55,911 nt of DNA from Vicinamibacteraceae bacterium (GTDB lineage: Bacteria; Planctomycetota; Phycisphaerae; Phycisphaerales; UBA5793), in the NCBI GenBank assembly GCA_011525805.1, contig WYBR01000095.1, forward strand, positions 1 to 55,911. The letters are read 5' to 3'. Both the position numbers and the translations under genes were made by a program. The notes beneath the pieces were generated by a model. It worked only from the letters and a program-made list of their open reading frames with translations. It did not search any database and had not been told where the DNA came from. Position 1 is the stretch's first letter, and each line of letters starts with the position of its first letter. Of the stretch, positions 26,001 through 34,718 are shown in pieces.

Positions 26001-26621
26001 GAGCGGCTCAAGGCGCAGATGCGCGACGAAGGCATCCTCACGCCGCGCGTCGTCTACGGCTACTACCCGGTGCAGTCCGAGGGCGATGACCTCATCGTCT
26101 TCGACCCGGCGGACCATGATCGCGAGATCGAGCGATTCGCCTTCCCGCGCCAGGAGGAGCGCCGGCGTCTTTGCATCTCGGATTTCTTCCGGCCGCGCGG
26201 CGAGGGGATGAAGGATGTGCTCGGGCTGTTCGTATGCACGATGGGAGCGGAGGTCGGCGCCCTGGCGCGGCGGCTCTTCGAGAGCAACGAGTACACGGAG
26301 TACCTCTACGTCCACGGCATCGGCGTCGAGACGGCCGAGGCGCTGGCCGAGATGTGGCACAAGCGGATGCGGCAGGAATTGGGCATCGCCGGGGAGGATG
26401 ATCCGCAGATCCGCCGCCTCTTCAGCCAGCACTACCGCGGCAGCCGGTACTCGTTCGGGTATCCTGCCTGCCCGAACATGGAGGACCAGGAGATTCTCTT
26501 CCGCCTGCTCCAGCCCGAGCGGATCGGCTGCGCCCTGACGGAAAACTTTCAGATCGACCCGGAGCAGTCGGTGAGCGCGATCGTGGTGCATCACCCGGGG
26601 GCGAAGTACTTCAACGTGTGA
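23013..26621 (+). CDS. metH: Cobalamin-dependent methionine synthase, full length
   Basis: Product of 1202 residues from ATG 23013 (GCGGAG 9 bases upstream); E. coli MetH has 1227. Domains in order: homocysteine-binding barrel with Zn ligands in VGGCCGTGPEH; methyltetrahydrofolate-binding domain (FLIIGERMNASGSRKFK, then NVLDVNVDYAGRD); cobalamin cap (ERYSPLEIINDHLLGGMKTVGELFG); B12-binding domain with GDVHDIGKNLV, whose His coordinates cobalt; and the SAM-dependent reactivation domain (ALFRGQWGFKRG, YSFGYPACP). It transfers methyl from methyltetrahydrofolate to homocysteine. The linker before the activation domain is Ala/Thr/Gly-rich and contains an R2-like sequence at 25722-25737. Confidence 0.97.
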   Translation: MSLFLAQAARRILVFDGSMGATIQGMSLEVERDYLGRENCVDVLVRSRPDIVQGIHESFLAVGADAVETDTFGASRHVFAEFDEELVGWTRALNREAAEIARAACEKHHSKDKPRFVVGSIGPGTKLISLNQITWPRMLESYAEQVRGLLDGGVDALLIETCQDLLQVKCAINACLKALDERGKGPGDVPIMVSVTIETTGTMLLGTEIAAAVHALKPYPIASLGLNCATGPVEMAEHLKALSTLWDRLISVMPNAGLPIMVEGKTTFPLQPPALRESLVKFVDEYGVNIVGGCCGTGPEHIRLVAEAIGVRAPQKRGARINASHDSLEDSLIVGVERNARNGGACVTSLYSPVECRQENSFLIIGERMNASGSRKFKRLLEEENWDEIVSLAREQKREGANVLDVNVDYAGRDNARDMAEIVSRVVRQVDCPLMIDSTQIATIEAGLMHAGGKCIINSANFEDGEEKFDAIAALAKRYGAALVIGTIDEDKEAAMARTADRKFAIAERALRRATEVHGLAPCDLFFDPLVLPISTGMDSDRRSSLELIEGTRRISRAFPECQITCGLSNASFGLRPAARVVLNSCLLHELLEAGMTSAIVHASKILPRHRISDEQWAAALDLIYDRRHESRGGTGLPEGVSAESFDPLQRFIELFKGEDAAAHALDERTLTLEESLAAHIVEGEKQGLTARLDEALERYSPLEIINDHLLGGMKTVGELFGSGQMQLPFVLQSAEVMKMAVAYLEPHMDKVAGGGRGSIVLATVKGDVHDIGKNLVDIILTNNGYTVHNLGIKQPIASIVQALRETGALAIGMSGLLVKSVGVMEQNLAELNEMGIEAPVLLGGAALTRKYAEGRLRGLYRGSLYYGQDAFEGLRIMEALTSGRAEEINREIEARLARFESSAKPQAACGSESTAGAAGTSGAVATAVRAETVETVQVPAAPFFGTRVVQSIDLDEIYPYINTTALFRGQWGFKRGSLSAEEQQRTLRDTVEPLFERLKAQMRDEGILTPRVVYGYYPVQSEGDDLIVFDPADHDREIERFAFPRQEERRRLCISDFFRPRGEGMKDVLGLFVCTMGAEVGALARRLFESNEYTEYLYVHGIGVETAEALAEMWHKRMRQELGIAGEDDPQIRRLFSQHYRGSRYSFGYPACPNMEDQEILFRLLQPERIGCALTENFQIDPEQSVSAIVVHHPGAKYFNV

Positions 26622-26627
26622 TGCTTT

Positions 26628-26834
26628 TCAGCCGCTCTTGCGAGGGCGACGGCGCGCAGTTTTGCGACGGATCTCATCAAGCGAGGTCTCTTTCGCCCAG
26701 CGGCGGCGGTCTCGCGCGTAGTCCCCCGAGCCGGTCTCGAACTGCTGGAGGAAGCGCAGCATCCCCGCGCGGCCAAGACGTTCGCGGAGCGCGGCGAGGC
26801 CCTCCCGCCTGATCTCATCCATTGTTTGCTTCAT
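26628..26834 (-). CDS. Small partner of the PIN gene, candidate antitoxin
   Basis: Product of 68 residues. The sequence (MDEIRREGLAALRERLGRAG, then MLRFLQQFETGSGDYARD) resembles a family of small proteins often found beside PIN-domain genes. That recollection is from family knowledge and was not searched. It overlaps the PIN gene by 20 bases (or 8 if ATG 26822 is used), implying translational coupling. As the upstream PIN gene is frameshifted, this antitoxin may be an orphan or translated from a disrupted message. It is convergent with metH, the stop codons lying 6 bases apart. Confidence 0.6.
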   Translation of the reverse strand: MKQTMDEIRREGLAALRERLGRAGMLRFLQQFETGSGDYARDRRRWAKETSLDEIRRKTARRRPRKSG

Positions 26835-27286
26835 CGAAGTGCTCCCGAATCCAGTCCACTGGGTTGGCCACTTCCACCTTGAGCAGCTTCCTGCGCCGAA
26901 TGCACTGCCGTCGCAACTTCTCCTCGCACGTCAACAAGACATCAGCGCCTGCGGCTTCGGCGGCGGCAACGTGAACGGCATCCGCAGCCGCCAGCCCGAG
27001 ACCCTCGACCTGTTCCGCGCGGACGAATACGGCCGGAGTCAGTTCGATTATATCGATCGGATCGGGAAGCAACTCGCCAACACGCTGCCAGCGGAGGGCA
27101 TCGCTCATCGCATCGATCTCGATCTCTGCCATCTCAGACGAGACGCTGCGCAATCGTCCCCGATCGGCCAGTTCGAAGACCAGACGGATCGCTTCAGCCT
27201 CCAGGCGGATCCTCGCTTGCCCTTGATCATCAAAGGGGGCGATTCAGGCAGGACACGTCGAGGTAGACCCTGAACAACTCTGGCAC
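26815..27286 (-). pseudogene. PIN-domain (VapC-like) toxin gene disrupted by a +1 frameshift
   Basis: GTG 27286 has GGAGG 6 bases upstream and starts VPELFRVYLDVSCLNRP, the usual PIN N-terminus with the first catalytic Asp. The frame stops at 27230. One base over, the frame continues FDDQGQARIRLEAEAIRLV and runs on through LAAADAVHVAAAEAAGADV and VLLTCEEKLRR to ANPVDWI, covering the remaining acidic residues. The shift falls at a run of five C (minus strand, 27239-27235); removing one C restores a ~156-residue protein. A cleanly conserved second half suggests a recent mutation, a sequencing error, or slippage at CCCCCTTT. Confidence 0.8.
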
Positions 27287-27303
27287 GCGGACCTCCGACG
27301 CAA

Positions 27304-27354
27304 GTGAACCTGGTCAGGCGGTATCGTACCGCTCTGGGGGTCCGCCTGGTTCAC
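27304..27354. other. Strong stem-loop between the PIN gene and the RRM gene
   Basis: GTGAACC (27304-27310) and AGGCGG (27316-27321) pair with CCGCCT (27342-27347) and GGTTCAC (27348-27354), leaving a 5-base bulge. An alternative inner hairpin GCGGTA/TACCGC (27318-27332) competes. The rest of the gap 27287-27493 has no gene. Confidence 0.6.
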
Positions 27355-27493
27355 CCGGCCTGGCCATCCTCCCTCCGACAAGTCGGGTTCCGGCTTCCCG
27401 CGACGGAGCAAAGCGTGATTCCCCCGAGCCCGCAGCGCGGGATGGCCTGGCAAGAATCTTGACACCCCCTGTAGCCGCGGTGTTTCGAAGCGC

Positions 27494-27623
27494 TATAGTC
27501 TGCCTGCGTCAGTCCAGCCGGGCTGGGGGGTCTTCCCCACGGGCTGGAGGCCAAAGCAGGTGAGAGCCCGGGTATCCGCAGCGGCAACAGTATGACAATC
27601 TTCTCGGGCTGGAAATCTGCATC
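27494..27623 (+). promoter_or_regulatory. Promoter -10 and structured 5' leader of the RRM gene
   Basis: TATAGT at 27494-27499 would start transcription near 27506, leaving a ~118-nt leader. The leader contains a GC-rich stem formed by CCAGCC and GGGCTGG arms around 27513-27546 and a GGGG/CCCC inner stem. It continues with an unpaired AGCAGGTGAGAGCCCGGG segment and a purine-rich stretch before GTG 27624. Long leaders are common for cold-shock RRM genes; no known riboswitch was recognised. Confidence 0.45.
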
Positions 27624-27947
27624 GTGACGAACATCTACGTAGGCAACATCTCATTCCAGACCACCGACGCGGAACTCGAAGCGCTCTTCAGCGAGCATGG
27701 GAAGGTGGACCGCGCCAACGCCGTGATGGACCGGGAGACCGGCCGCTCACGGGGCTTCGGCTTCGTGGAGATGCCGGACGCCAATGAGGCAAAGGCGGCG
27801 ATCGCGGCCCTCAACGGCAAGGAAATCGGCGGCCGCACCCTCACCGTCAACGAGGCTCGCCCCCGCGAGCAGCGCTCCGGTGGCGGCGGCGGCGGCGGCT
27901 ACGGTGGCGGTCGCGGCGGCAGCCGTGGCGGCAACCGCGGGTATTGA
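27624..27947 (+). CDS. RRM-type RNA-binding protein with Gly/Arg-rich tail
   Basis: Product of 107 residues from GTG 27624. One RNA recognition motif spans ~1-82, with RNP2 IYVGNI (4-9) and RNP1 RGFGFVEM (43-50). The remaining residues are Gly/Arg/Ser-rich and end in YGGGRGG-type repeats, as in bacterial and cyanobacterial cold-inducible Rbp proteins. It is expected to bind single-stranded RNA in the cytoplasm, perhaps as a chaperone at low temperature. The long leader upstream is compatible with post-transcriptional control. Confidence 0.93.
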   Translation: MTNIYVGNISFQTTDAELEALFSEHGKVDRANAVMDRETGRSRGFGFVEMPDANEAKAAIAALNGKEIGGRTLTVNEARPREQRSGGGGGGGYGGGRGGSRGGNRGY

Positions 27948-28078
27948 CCCACCGCGGCCTCGACATTTCAATGACCGCACTCACGACCACGCCGCAAGGC
28001 GTGGTCGTGGCGCTTTTGGCGCCGTCGCGGGCCGCGCCGCGGCGACGCCGGTTCCGCCGCCCGCGCGCGGCGTCTCTG

Positions 28079-28084
28079 TATAAT
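28079..28084 (+). promoter_or_regulatory. Consensus -10 box giving a leaderless message
   Basis: TATAAT ends 8 bases before ATG 28093, so transcription should start within 1-2 bases of the start codon. There is no Shine-Dalgarno site between. Confidence 0.65.
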
Positions 28085-28092
28085 GCCTCGCC

Positions 28093-29472
<1,380 letters not shown>

Positions 29473-29480
29473 TCGGGGCG

Positions 29481-29993
29481 CTACTGCGCCGTGAGGAATC
29501 CCGTCTCGGCGTCGATGGTGATCTGGCCGCTCGCGCTGCCGCTCGTGACGGTGATGACGGGGTTGACCGCCTGGGTGAGGCGGCCGAAAGCGTCGTAGAC
29601 GATCTGATTGTCGGTGGCGTAGGCGAGGCTGAAGGCGACGTTGATGGCCGTTTCCGCGCGCCCGACACCCATCGTCGTGTCGTAGGGCTCGCCGCTGGTC
29701 ATGGTCAGCGTCGTCTCCGGCGTGGATTCCTTCGTGATCCACCACCGCGAGGCCACGGGGTCGAAGTGGACGACCGTGTTGTCGCTCGGGTCGTTGATCG
29801 CGGCCGTCTGCGCGAAGTCGAGGTCGGCGACGATCAGCCCGACGCCGGCGGAGACGTAACTCGAATCGTTCGACGCGAGCATGGGGACCATCATGGCCGC
29901 GGCGATGGCGATGAGGATGACCGTCACGAGCATTTCGAGCAGGGTGAAACCTCGCGCGGCGGAGACCGGGATGGCGATGGGCGGCCTGTTCAT
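29481..29993 (-). CDS. Pseudopilin-like protein (GspH-like), last gene of operon
   Basis: Product of 170 residues from ATG 29993, 5 bases after the previous stop. The N-terminus has a prepilin peptidase site (ARG|FTLLEMLVTVILIAIAA) with Glu at +5 and the long hydrophobic helix of type IV pilin-like proteins. The globular part (SSYVSAGVGLIVADLDFAQ, then VVHFDPVASRWWI) is typical of GspH/FimT-type minor pseudopilins. It would be processed by a prepilin peptidase and assembled in a pseudopilus; that machinery is not in the window. Confidence 0.8.
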   Translation of the reverse strand: MNRPPIAIPVSAARGFTLLEMLVTVILIAIAAAMMVPMLASNDSSYVSAGVGLIVADLDFAQTAAINDPSDNTVVHFDPVASRWWITKESTPETTLTMTSGEPYDTTMGVGRAETAINVAFSLAYATDNQIVYDAFGRLTQAVNPVITVTSGSASGQITIDAETGFLTAQ

Positions 29994-29998
29994 GGCGA

Positions 29999-31705
29999 TC
30001 ACTCGGCGCTCGCCGTCACGTTGGAGTCGGCGCCGAGTTCGCGCTCGCGCCAGACCTTCAGGCCGTAGTGCCGCCACGCGCGGCTGCGCACGCGGGTCTT
30101 GTCGCGCGGCGTCGCGGCGAAGGGATCGATGATGATGGGCTCGGCGCCGCCGTTGAGCAGCGAGAGGATCGAGGCGATCGTGCCGGGATTCAGATCGGTG
30201 AGCAGGAGGCGGATGTCGTCGCGCAGGTCGAGCGGTCCGGCGTAGAGCCGGCTCTGCGGGTTGGTGTACCCGTTGCCCCGGTCGAGCGCGTGGTCGTAGT
30301 AGACGGCGCTTTCGGTGCCGAAGGTAACCGTCCGGCCGACAACGTTGCCGAAGACGGCTGAGCGGCCGTTGAGCGAAATGTCCGCCTTGGCGTGCCCGTA
30401 GATCCGGGCGCAGACGAAAGCCGCGTTGTTGATCATCCACGACTTGGAGGTCGTGTCGCTCCAGAGCCAGGAGGCGGCGTCATCGAGGTCGAGGAGGTTG
30501 AGGTCGACGGAGTTGATGGAAGTGATGCGGTAGATGATGCAGCGCTGCGGATCGGAGTAGGTTTGCAGTCCGTCGCGCGCGTCGCGGCTGGACTGGCAGA
30601 CGCTCACGGGCAGGCCCACGACGGAGTCGTCGATGGACATCGTGCCGCCGAGAAAGATGCGCAGCGTGGCGCCGGCGCCGAGTTCGATGGTGCTCGAGTT
30701 GAACATGTTGAGCCCGCCCTGAATGACGAGATCGAGTTGCCCGTTCTGGAGGCTCAGGACGCCCCCGTTGTTGAGGGCCAGGTTGCCGGTGATGCCCATC
30801 GTGCGGTGCGCGCCTCCGAGGTCGACGCGCAGCGTGGCGCCGTCGATCGTGAGGCTGCCATAGCGCTTGTCGCCCGTCGAGACGATGCTGGCTGAGGCGC
30901 TGATGGTCGGGTTGCGCGACGCGGCCCACGTCAGCCCGCCGAGCGACGGGGTGGGCGGCGCCGGCAGGAGCACGGTCTCGTTGTTCGAGAAGTTCACCCG
31001 CGGGATGGGGGTGTAGGTGTTCGTGTCGTCAACGATGGTGCCGACCACGGCGCTGGCCATGACGTAGCCGCGCGAGTCGGGCGCGCTGTAGCGATTGTCG
31101 AAGCGCATGCTGCCCGCGCTCGTGCCGTTCGTGCCGACGTTCACCGGCAGGCCGAGATCGGCCATCGGACCCGCTTCCCAGCGGAGGATCCAGCCGTTCA
31201 CGGCGTTCACGCTCGCGGCGCCGAAGACGGCGAACTCGCTCAGGTCAACGGTCACTTCCTCCTGCACGCGCTCGGGGAGGGGCGCGTGGGCCTGGGCGGT
31301 GACGACCTGCTTCATGCCGCCCGACGAGCCGCCGGCGGTGATGACGGGGTACTCACACTTCGAGTCGGGCACGGCGCCGCTCGCGTCGCTCACGCGGATC
31401 GTCACGGTCCCGCCCGCGAGGGGCAGGTTGCTCACGAGCACGCCATTGGTCTGCGCGAGGCGCCAGTCGAAGGTCTCGCACTCCATGATGGCGGTGGCGA
31501 GGTCGGCGCCGGAGTCGGCGAGGTAGCGGGCCTGGGCGCCGCCGTTGGCGTTCCTCACGACCTGGGGCGCGTTGAGGCGGTTGGCGACGTACGCCGAGCC
31601 GATCACCGCGGCCGCGGCGACGGCAACGATGACGAGCAGGATCGCCATGCCCCGGCGCGGTCGGCCACCCGGCGTTTCGATGCTTCGGTTCGTGCGGCTC
31701 ATCAT
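29999..31705 (-). CDS. Large pilin-like protein with GspK/PilX-type N-terminus
   Basis: Product of 568 residues from ATG 31705, which overlaps the preceding stop as ATGA. A short basic tail (GGRPRRGMAILLVIVAVAAA) leads into one hydrophobic helix as in PilX/GspK proteins, but Glu+5 is missing, as in GspK. The extracytoplasmic part is unusually long. It contains a repetitive beta-rich segment (~300-420: SIVSTGDKRYGSLTIDGA, LALNNGGVLSLQNGQLD) suggesting a beta-helix. A minor tip component or displayed protein is plausible. It is the third gene of four in the operon. Confidence 0.7.
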   Translation of the reverse strand: MMSRTNRSIETPGGRPRRGMAILLVIVAVAAAAVIGSAYVANRLNAPQVVRNANGGAQARYLADSGADLATAIMECETFDWRLAQTNGVLVSNLPLAGGTVTIRVSDASGAVPDSKCEYPVITAGGSSGGMKQVVTAQAHAPLPERVQEEVTVDLSEFAVFGAASVNAVNGWILRWEAGPMADLGLPVNVGTNGTSAGSMRFDNRYSAPDSRGYVMASAVVGTIVDDTNTYTPIPRVNFSNNETVLLPAPPTPSLGGLTWAASRNPTISASASIVSTGDKRYGSLTIDGATLRVDLGGAHRTMGITGNLALNNGGVLSLQNGQLDLVIQGGLNMFNSSTIELGAGATLRIFLGGTMSIDDSVVGLPVSVCQSSRDARDGLQTYSDPQRCIIYRITSINSVDLNLLDLDDAASWLWSDTTSKSWMINNAAFVCARIYGHAKADISLNGRSAVFGNVVGRTVTFGTESAVYYDHALDRGNGYTNPQSRLYAGPLDLRDDIRLLLTDLNPGTIASILSLLNGGAEPIIIDPFAATPRDKTRVRSRAWRHYGLKVWRERELGADSNVTASAE

Positions 31706-32352
31706 GAGGTCGGCTCCTTGAACTCTCGGATGCTCGCCACGAGGACGGAGGCTTCGCCGCCGAACTCCGGTTCGAGCGTCATCGTGCAGGTCACGATCTT
31801 CTTGGCCTGAAGCGTGGCGGTGGAGTGCGCCACCTCCAGCGAGGCGACGCCGTCGCACAGGCGCGTCGTCGCCGTGTATCCGAGGGTCTGCATGGCGGCG
31901 AGCGAGGCCCACCAGTCCGCGCCCGCGACGGGCACCTCGACGTCGAGCGTGTCGCGCTCAATCTGCGACATGGTGTCCGGGAACTTCACGTAGTGGACGA
32001 CGACGCTGGAGGTGTCGGCGTCGCGCTCGATCCAGCGGATCTCCGTCAGGTGAACGGTGTCGCTGACGCGGGAGTCCTCGAGCCAGACCACCAGCGACTC
32101 GGGCCGGGCGGTCGCGTTAAGCACACAGAGGCTCGGCGTGATGTAACTGCCGAGGCGCACGTTGAGCGCCTGGCTGCGAACGATCGTCTCGCGGCCGTGC
32201 TTGTCCGCCTCGACGGTTCGCGCGACGGCGCTCATCATCATGCCCATGGTGACGGCGATGAGGGCCGTGATCATGATGGAGAGCATGAACTCGAGGAGCG
32301 TCAGGCCGCGGCGCGGCCGGGCGCGATCAGGATGGCGGCGGCGGCGCTTCAT
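31702..32352 (-). CDS. Pseudopilin-like protein (GspJ-like)
   Basis: Product of 216 residues from ATG 32352, overlapping the previous gene by 4 bases. The prepilin site RRG|LTLLEFMLSIMITALIAV has Glu at +5. The rest is a mixed globular domain with AKKIVTCTMTLEPEFGG near the end, in the size range of GspJ/PilW minor pseudopilins. Tight coupling on both sides implies stoichiometric expression with the neighbours. Confidence 0.75.
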   Translation of the reverse strand: MKRRRRHPDRARPRRGLTLLEFMLSIMITALIAVTMGMMMSAVARTVEADKHGRETIVRSQALNVRLGSYITPSLCVLNATARPESLVVWLEDSRVSDTVHLTEIRWIERDADTSSVVVHYVKFPDTMSQIERDTLDVEVPVAGADWWASLAAMQTLGYTATTRLCDGVASLEVAHSTATLQAKKIVTCTMTLEPEFGGEASVLVASIREFKEPTS

Positions 32353-32825
32353 TGGGCAGGCTCCGGAACGAATCGAGACAGGGTCAGGATCACGCGGCCG
32401 TCCACGTCGTACGCCTCGACCGCGATATCCTGGCCGAGGACCTTGACGCCGAGGTCGGGAATCTCGACGGTGCGCTCGACGACCGCGGCGCGTCGGCCGA
32501 CGCGGTAGAACGATTCGGGATAGGGCTGGTCGTCAAAGGTGAGCATGGCGCCCGGCGCCTCGTCGTGCCCGTCGTAAGACGGGAGGTCCGCGTACTCGGC
32601 GGCGAGGATCTCGGCCATGAGCGCCTCGGCCGCCAACCCGGCCTGCAACTGGTCGCGGGCCTCCATAGCGTGCTGCCGGCCCGACCCGAGGGCCATCGCC
32701 ACCGCGGTGACCGTCAGGGCCATGATCACCGAGGCGATCAGCGCTTCGAGCAGCGTGAAGGCTCGGCTCCCGCCGGCGCGGGTCCGATCATCGCGGCTCG
32801 GTCTGTCGGGCTTGATTCGGAACAT
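32349..32825 (-). CDS. Pseudopilin-like protein (GspI-like), first gene of operon
   Basis: Product of 158 residues from ATG 32825 with CGGAG about 11 bases upstream; the frame open to 32888 is not needed. The prepilin site is SRA|FTLLEALIASVIMALTV, with Ala instead of Gly at -1, which prepilin peptidases sometimes accept. Its order before GspJ-, GspK- and GspH-like genes resembles the minor pseudopilin set of type II secretion. No gspD, E, F or G is seen here. Confidence 0.75.
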   Translation of the reverse strand: MFRIKPDRPSRDDRTRAGGSRAFTLLEALIASVIMALTVTAVAMALGSGRQHAMEARDQLQAGLAAEALMAEILAAEYADLPSYDGHDEAPGAMLTFDDQPYPESFYRVGRRAAVVERTVEIPDLGVKVLGQDIAVEAYDVDGRVILTLSRFVPEPAQ

Positions 32826-33041
32826 GGTCGCGTCTCCGGGGTTGAGTATCGAATATCCGGCCCACCCGCGAAAGCCGCAGGGCCTCACACGGGCACATAG
32901 AGGAGTGAACGAGCGTCACGGTTCCCGCATCTTGGCGCGGGCGGGTCCGGAAACGAAGAGGGCGCCCGCGGGGTCAGCCTCGATCCAAGCCCGGGCTTGG
33001 CGTGCGCGGCGGAAGTTCGCTATCGTGAGAGAGATCGCACC

Positions 33042-34718
33042 ATGCCCCTGCTGCTGTTCTGGTACATCCTGCGCGACCTTCTCAAGGTGCTGGCCCTCTC
33101 GACGGCGGTGCTCGTCACGATCATTTCGTTCGGGGCGGCCATCAAGCCGCTGAGCGACGGGACGCTCGGGCCGCTGGCGCTGCTCAAGTACATCGTCCTG
33201 GCGATGCCTCCGATGCTGCAGTTCGCGCTGCCCTTTTCGGCCGCGTTCAGCGCCACGATGGTCTACCACCGCATGACCTCCGATAACGAGATCGCGGCGT
33301 GCGCGGCCGGCGGGGTCTCTTATCCGCAACTGCTTCTGCCGCCGGCCACGCTCGGGCTGGTGCTCACCATCCTCCTCTCGATGATCAGCAACTACGTGAG
33401 CCCGCGCTTCTGGGAGGCGATGGCGCACGCCAGCAGCCGCAGCGTCGCCGACGTCGTGGTCGGCCGGATCGCGCGCGGCGAGCCGGTGCAGACCGACACC
33501 CTGCTGCTCTACGCCCGCGATGCGCGGCTCATCCCGGTGCCCGAAGGCCGCGACGCGGACGCCGCCATCTTCCTCGACCGCGTCCTCGCCGTCAACACCG
33601 AGCGCGGCGAGGTCGTTTCGACCCACACCGGCAGCCAGGCCGTCATCTACCTCAAGCACGCCGGCAACATGACCATCATCACCCCCGTCATGACCGGCGC
33701 GCGGATGATCCAAGTGGAGCGAGGCGGGCAGCAGACGCACTTGCGCATCGGCGAGGCGATGCTCCCGGACCTCGTCGTCGAGGACGAGATCGAGCAGTCG
33801 CCGCGCTTCATGGACGTCAATCGCCTCAACGAGGTGTACAAGGCCCCGGAGACGTACTCGCGCGTTCAGAGGCGCATCGACGATCTCCGCCGCTGGATGA
33901 CCCAGCGGGAACTCTTCCGCATCATCGACGAGCAGTTGCGCCGCACGGGGATGGCTCGCTTCACCGTCGCGATGCTCGATCGGCGCAACGAACTGGTCTC
34001 GTCGCAGGCGGAACTGCGCGCCGGCGGGCTGGCGGAGGAGCAGGGCGGAGCGTGGCGCGTCCTGCCGGAGGGCGGCGGCCGGCCGCCGCGACTCACCATC
34101 ACCCAGGGCTTCACGCCCACGCTGGCGCTCGAATCGTCGGAGGTGCGCCTGCGGCCGCGCATCCGCCTGCTGCCGGAGGAGCCGACGCTCGACGCCGAGT
34201 TTGCCGACGTGACGCAGATTACGCTCGACGCCGGCCCGGCGCGGTCGCGGCAGTTCGACCGCCAGACGCTGCTGAACCTGCGCATCGAGGCGCCGATCGT
34301 CCGCGACCTCCAGGACCAGCCGGCGCGGCAACTCGTACAGACCGCCCGGGCCTACGGAGACGACGCGACGCTCCGCCGCCTCGACCAGGCCATCGGCGCC
34401 GAGGTCGTCCGCCTCAAGCGCAACGTCGTGGCGCGCATCCACGAGCGGACGGCAATGAGCGTCAGTTGCCTCGTCATGATGCTGCTGGGCTCGATCCTCG
34501 CCATCGCGATGCGCAGCGCCCTGCCGCTGACGGTCTACTTCTGGTCCTTCCTGCCGGCGATCCTGGGGCTGGTCGTGATCAGCAGCGGGGCGGACCTCGT
34601 GAAGGACGTGGACCAGTTCGGGGGGGCGGACGTCGTCGGACTGGCGGTCATGTGGTCGGGCAACCTCGTCATGGCCGTGCTCGCTTTCGGCTTCCTGCGG
34701 AAAGTGAAGCGCAACTGA
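33042..34718 (+). CDS. LptF/LptG-family permease (YjgP/YjgQ), enlarged
   Basis: Product of 558 residues from ATG 33042; TATCGT (33021-33026) is 15 bases upstream. Three N-terminal membrane segments, a long periplasmic region and three C-terminal membrane segments follow the LptF/G plan. The family member is usually ~360 residues; the extra ~190 residues lie in the periplasmic part (~170-440), including a charged segment DDLRRWMTQRELFRIID. In other bacteria LptF and LptG drive lipopolysaccharide transport with LptB and LptC. The stop overlaps the next start by one base (TGATG). Confidence 0.85.
   Translation: MPLLLFWYILRDLLKVLALSTAVLVTIISFGAAIKPLSDGTLGPLALLKYIVLAMPPMLQFALPFSAAFSATMVYHRMTSDNEIAACAAGGVSYPQLLLPPATLGLVLTILLSMISNYVSPRFWEAMAHASSRSVADVVVGRIARGEPVQTDTLLLYARDARLIPVPEGRDADAAIFLDRVLAVNTERGEVVSTHTGSQAVIYLKHAGNMTIITPVMTGARMIQVERGGQQTHLRIGEAMLPDLVVEDEIEQSPRFMDVNRLNEVYKAPETYSRVQRRIDDLRRWMTQRELFRIIDEQLRRTGMARFTVAMLDRRNELVSSQAELRAGGLAEEQGGAWRVLPEGGGRPPRLTITQGFTPTLALESSEVRLRPRIRLLPEEPTLDAEFADVTQITLDAGPARSRQFDRQTLLNLRIEAPIVRDLQDQPARQLVQTARAYGDDATLRRLDQAIGAEVVRLKRNVVARIHERTAMSVSCLVMMLLGSILAIAMRSALPLTVYFWSFLPAILGLVVISSGADLVKDVDQFGGADVVGLAVMWSGNLVMAVLAFGFLRKVKRN

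Noticed and set aside
27304-27354. Small SRP (4.5S-type) RNA
   Set aside because: A GGTCAGG string is present, but the conserved GGAAG...AGCAG tetraloop and internal-loop core is missing.
27458-27499. TTGACA at about 27463 as -35 box for TATAGT at 27494
   Set aside because: The spacing is close to 29 bases, too long for a sigma-70 promoter.
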